Source: Pseudomonas sp.
GTDB lineage: Bacteria; Pseudomonadota; Gammaproteobacteria; Pseudomonadales; Pseudomonadaceae
Reading direction: 5' to 3'
Length of the DNA: 6,674 bases
Assembly (NCBI GenBank): GCA_003527165.1
Contig: DPSI01000603.1
Span: forward strand, 3,094-9,767
Position numbers and translations under genes: made by a program. Below are positions 5,913-6,674 of this stretch, one piece after another (position 1 is the first letter of the stretch; every line of letters starts with the position of its first letter). The notes under the pieces are model-generated. The model was not told where the DNA came from. It worked only from the letters and a program-made list of their open reading frames with translations, and did not search any database.

Positions 5913-6389
5913 ATGAACAAGACCCACCTCCAGATGCTGATTATTGAAAAGCTGCAGGCCGATCTGGCGATCGCCCAGGATGCGTTGAAGGCATCGCACG
6001 AAGCCGCGACGCATGCCGAGAGCAAGGCGGAGAACAAGTACGACACCCGCGGGCTTGAGGCTGCCTATCTGGCTGATGGCCAGCGTCGACGGGTGCATGA
6101 GATCGAGAGCGCACTGATCAGCTATCGCAATCTGCCGGTACGCTCGCAGGCCGATGAGCCGATAAAACTGGGGGCACTGGTTGTTCTGGAGCTGGCCGGC
6201 GAATGCCGCTGGGTCTTCCTGGGCCCGGATGCCGCGGGCCTACGAGTGACCATCGAGGAGGCGCAGGTGCTGGTGATATCGCCGCGCTCGCCCCTGGGCC
6301 AAGCACTGCTGGGTCGCTGCGACGGCGATGAGGTTGAAGTCCTGGTGGACAGTCGACGTCAGCATTACGAAGTGATAGCCGTCTACTAG
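5913..6389 (+). CDS. GreA/GreB-family transcription elongation factor homologue
   Basis: The protein has 158 residues from ATG at 5913 ([19 protein letters not shown]). An open frame extends further upstream, but its sequence is arginine-rich and not family-like. Residues 1-75 form an alanine- and charge-rich coiled coil; residues 85-158 form the FKBP-like GreA/GreB C-terminal domain, ending in the motif [18 protein letters not shown] (126-143). Gre factors insert the coiled coil into the RNA polymerase secondary channel and promote cleavage of backtracked RNA. The tip segment here is [11 protein letters not shown] (35-45). E40 aligns with catalytic E44 of GreA, but S37 stands in place of D41. 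Cleavage activity is therefore doubtful; it may act like the Pseudomonas GreAB/Rnk-type polymerase-binding proteins. The ribosome-binding site is weak. Confidence 0.85.
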   Translation: MNKTHLQMLIIEKLQADLAIAQDALKASHEAATHAESKAENKYDTRGLEAAYLADGQRRRVHEIESALISYRNLPVRSQADEPIKLGALVVLELAGECRWVFLGPDAAGLRVTIEEAQVLVISPRSPLGQALLGRCDGDEVEVLVDSRRQHYEVIAVY

Positions 6390-6408
6390 CGAGCCGGAAC
6401 CCTGCTAG
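6386..6408 (+). terminator. Weak hairpin at the end of the GreA/GreB-like gene
   Basis: CTAGC (6386-6390) and GCTAG (6404-6408) can pair around a 13-nt loop that overlaps the stop codon. There is no U-run and the stem is short, so termination here is doubtful. The loop region contains a 15-nt copy of riboswitch sequence. Confidence 0.2.
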
Positions 6409-6497
6409 CTGACGGGCTGTCATGTCTTGCAGGTGCCGATCCCAGCCAGTCGGCCGTAAGTCGAACCGTTGGATGTTTGGTTGAAGAGACGCAGGTC

Positions 6498-6563
6498 AGC
6501 TGCAGCTATGGCTCCAGCGTCGCTAGCGCGCCTGGATCGACAGCTGTCGCCTGATCGCCAGGC
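6498..6563. repeat. Palindrome cluster between the GreA/GreB-like gene and putA
   Basis: The convergent spacer contains AGCTGCAGCT (6498-6507), a 12-bp palindrome CGACAGCTGTCG (6538-6549), and GCCTG-atcgc-CAGGC (6549-6563). An outer pairing of GCCTGG (6529-6534) with CCAGGC (6558-6563) encloses the 12-bp palindrome. Read on the minus strand, the first hairpin begins 15 nt after the putA stop. No U-run follows on either strand, so this may be a bidirectional Rho-assisted end signal rather than an intrinsic terminator. Confidence 0.4.
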
Positions 6564-6577
6564 AAGCCACAGTCGCT

Positions 6578-6674
6578 TCAACCGATGGTCATCAGGCTGG
6601 CATTGCCTCCGGCCGCGGCGGTGTTGATGCTCAGTGCGCGCTCTATCAGCAGCCGCTCCAGTGGTATATCGGTT
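6578..6674 (-). CDS. putA: Bifunctional proline dehydrogenase/P5C dehydrogenase PutA, C-terminal end
   Basis: Only the last 31 codons and the stop are present: TDIPLERLLIERALSINTAA and then AGGNASLMTIG. The ending SINTAAAGGNASLMTIG is the characteristic PutA C-terminus, which follows the aldehyde-dehydrogenase region. PutA oxidises proline to glutamate in two steps at the inner membrane. The gene enters from the right edge and converges on the GreA/GreB-like gene. The fragment is short, so the assignment depends on this motif alone. Confidence 0.85.
   Translation of the reverse strand, partial: TDIPLERLLIERALSINTAAAGGNASLMTIG

Noticed and set aside
1..6674. CRISPR array, tRNA, rRNA, transposase gene or prophage signs
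   Set aside because: No spaced direct repeats, cloverleaf, rRNA segment or transposase motifs were seen.

Overview
The window reads as chromosomal DNA of a high-GC gammaproteobacterium, most likely Pseudomonadaceae and plausibly the Pseudomonas stutzeri (Stutzerimonas) group. This rests on the style of the encoded proteins, a PutA C-terminus ending in AAGGNASLMTIG, a 90-residue HU-beta-type protein, a Pseudomonas-type GreA/GreB-like protein and GTAG-type REP palindromes. The genus is an inference; no marker gene is present.

Minus strand, 4984 down to 1: one operon. In transcriptional order it has an NtrC-like site, a sigma-54 (-24/-12) promoter, a guanidine-I (ykkC) riboswitch, a possible 25-codon leader ORF, a NitT/TauT-type ABC permease, its ATPase, two DUF1989 proteins ('urea carboxylase-associated', now known as carboxyguanidine deiminase subunits), a 173-nt gap filled by a REP/BIME element and two GC-rich hairpins, and the first 476 residues of a biotin-dependent carboxylase usually labelled urea carboxylase. 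The riboswitch and the paired deiminase genes indicate that the substrate is guanidine, not urea. The inferred route is import, ATP-dependent carboxylation of guanidine, deimination of carboxyguanidine to allophanate, then allophanate hydrolysis by a gene expected outside the window. The control region suggests two gates: nitrogen limitation (NtrC/RpoN) at transcription and guanidine at the riboswitch.

The riboswitch leader has a readable expression platform. Eleven bases of one aptamer hairpin are perfectly complementary to a downstream segment that contains a strong Shine-Dalgarno (GGAGG). That Shine-Dalgarno serves the 25-codon ORF, whose stop overlaps the permease start. No substrate-binding protein gene lies between the riboswitch and the permease.

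Region 4985-5329 holds no convincing gene. From 5330 to 5602 (minus) lies an HU-family DNA-binding protein with a GTG start. A 310-nt divergent spacer follows, then a GreA/GreB-like elongation factor homologue (5913-6389, plus). A 188-nt convergent spacer with palindromes separates it from the last 31 codons of putA (minus), which runs off the right edge.
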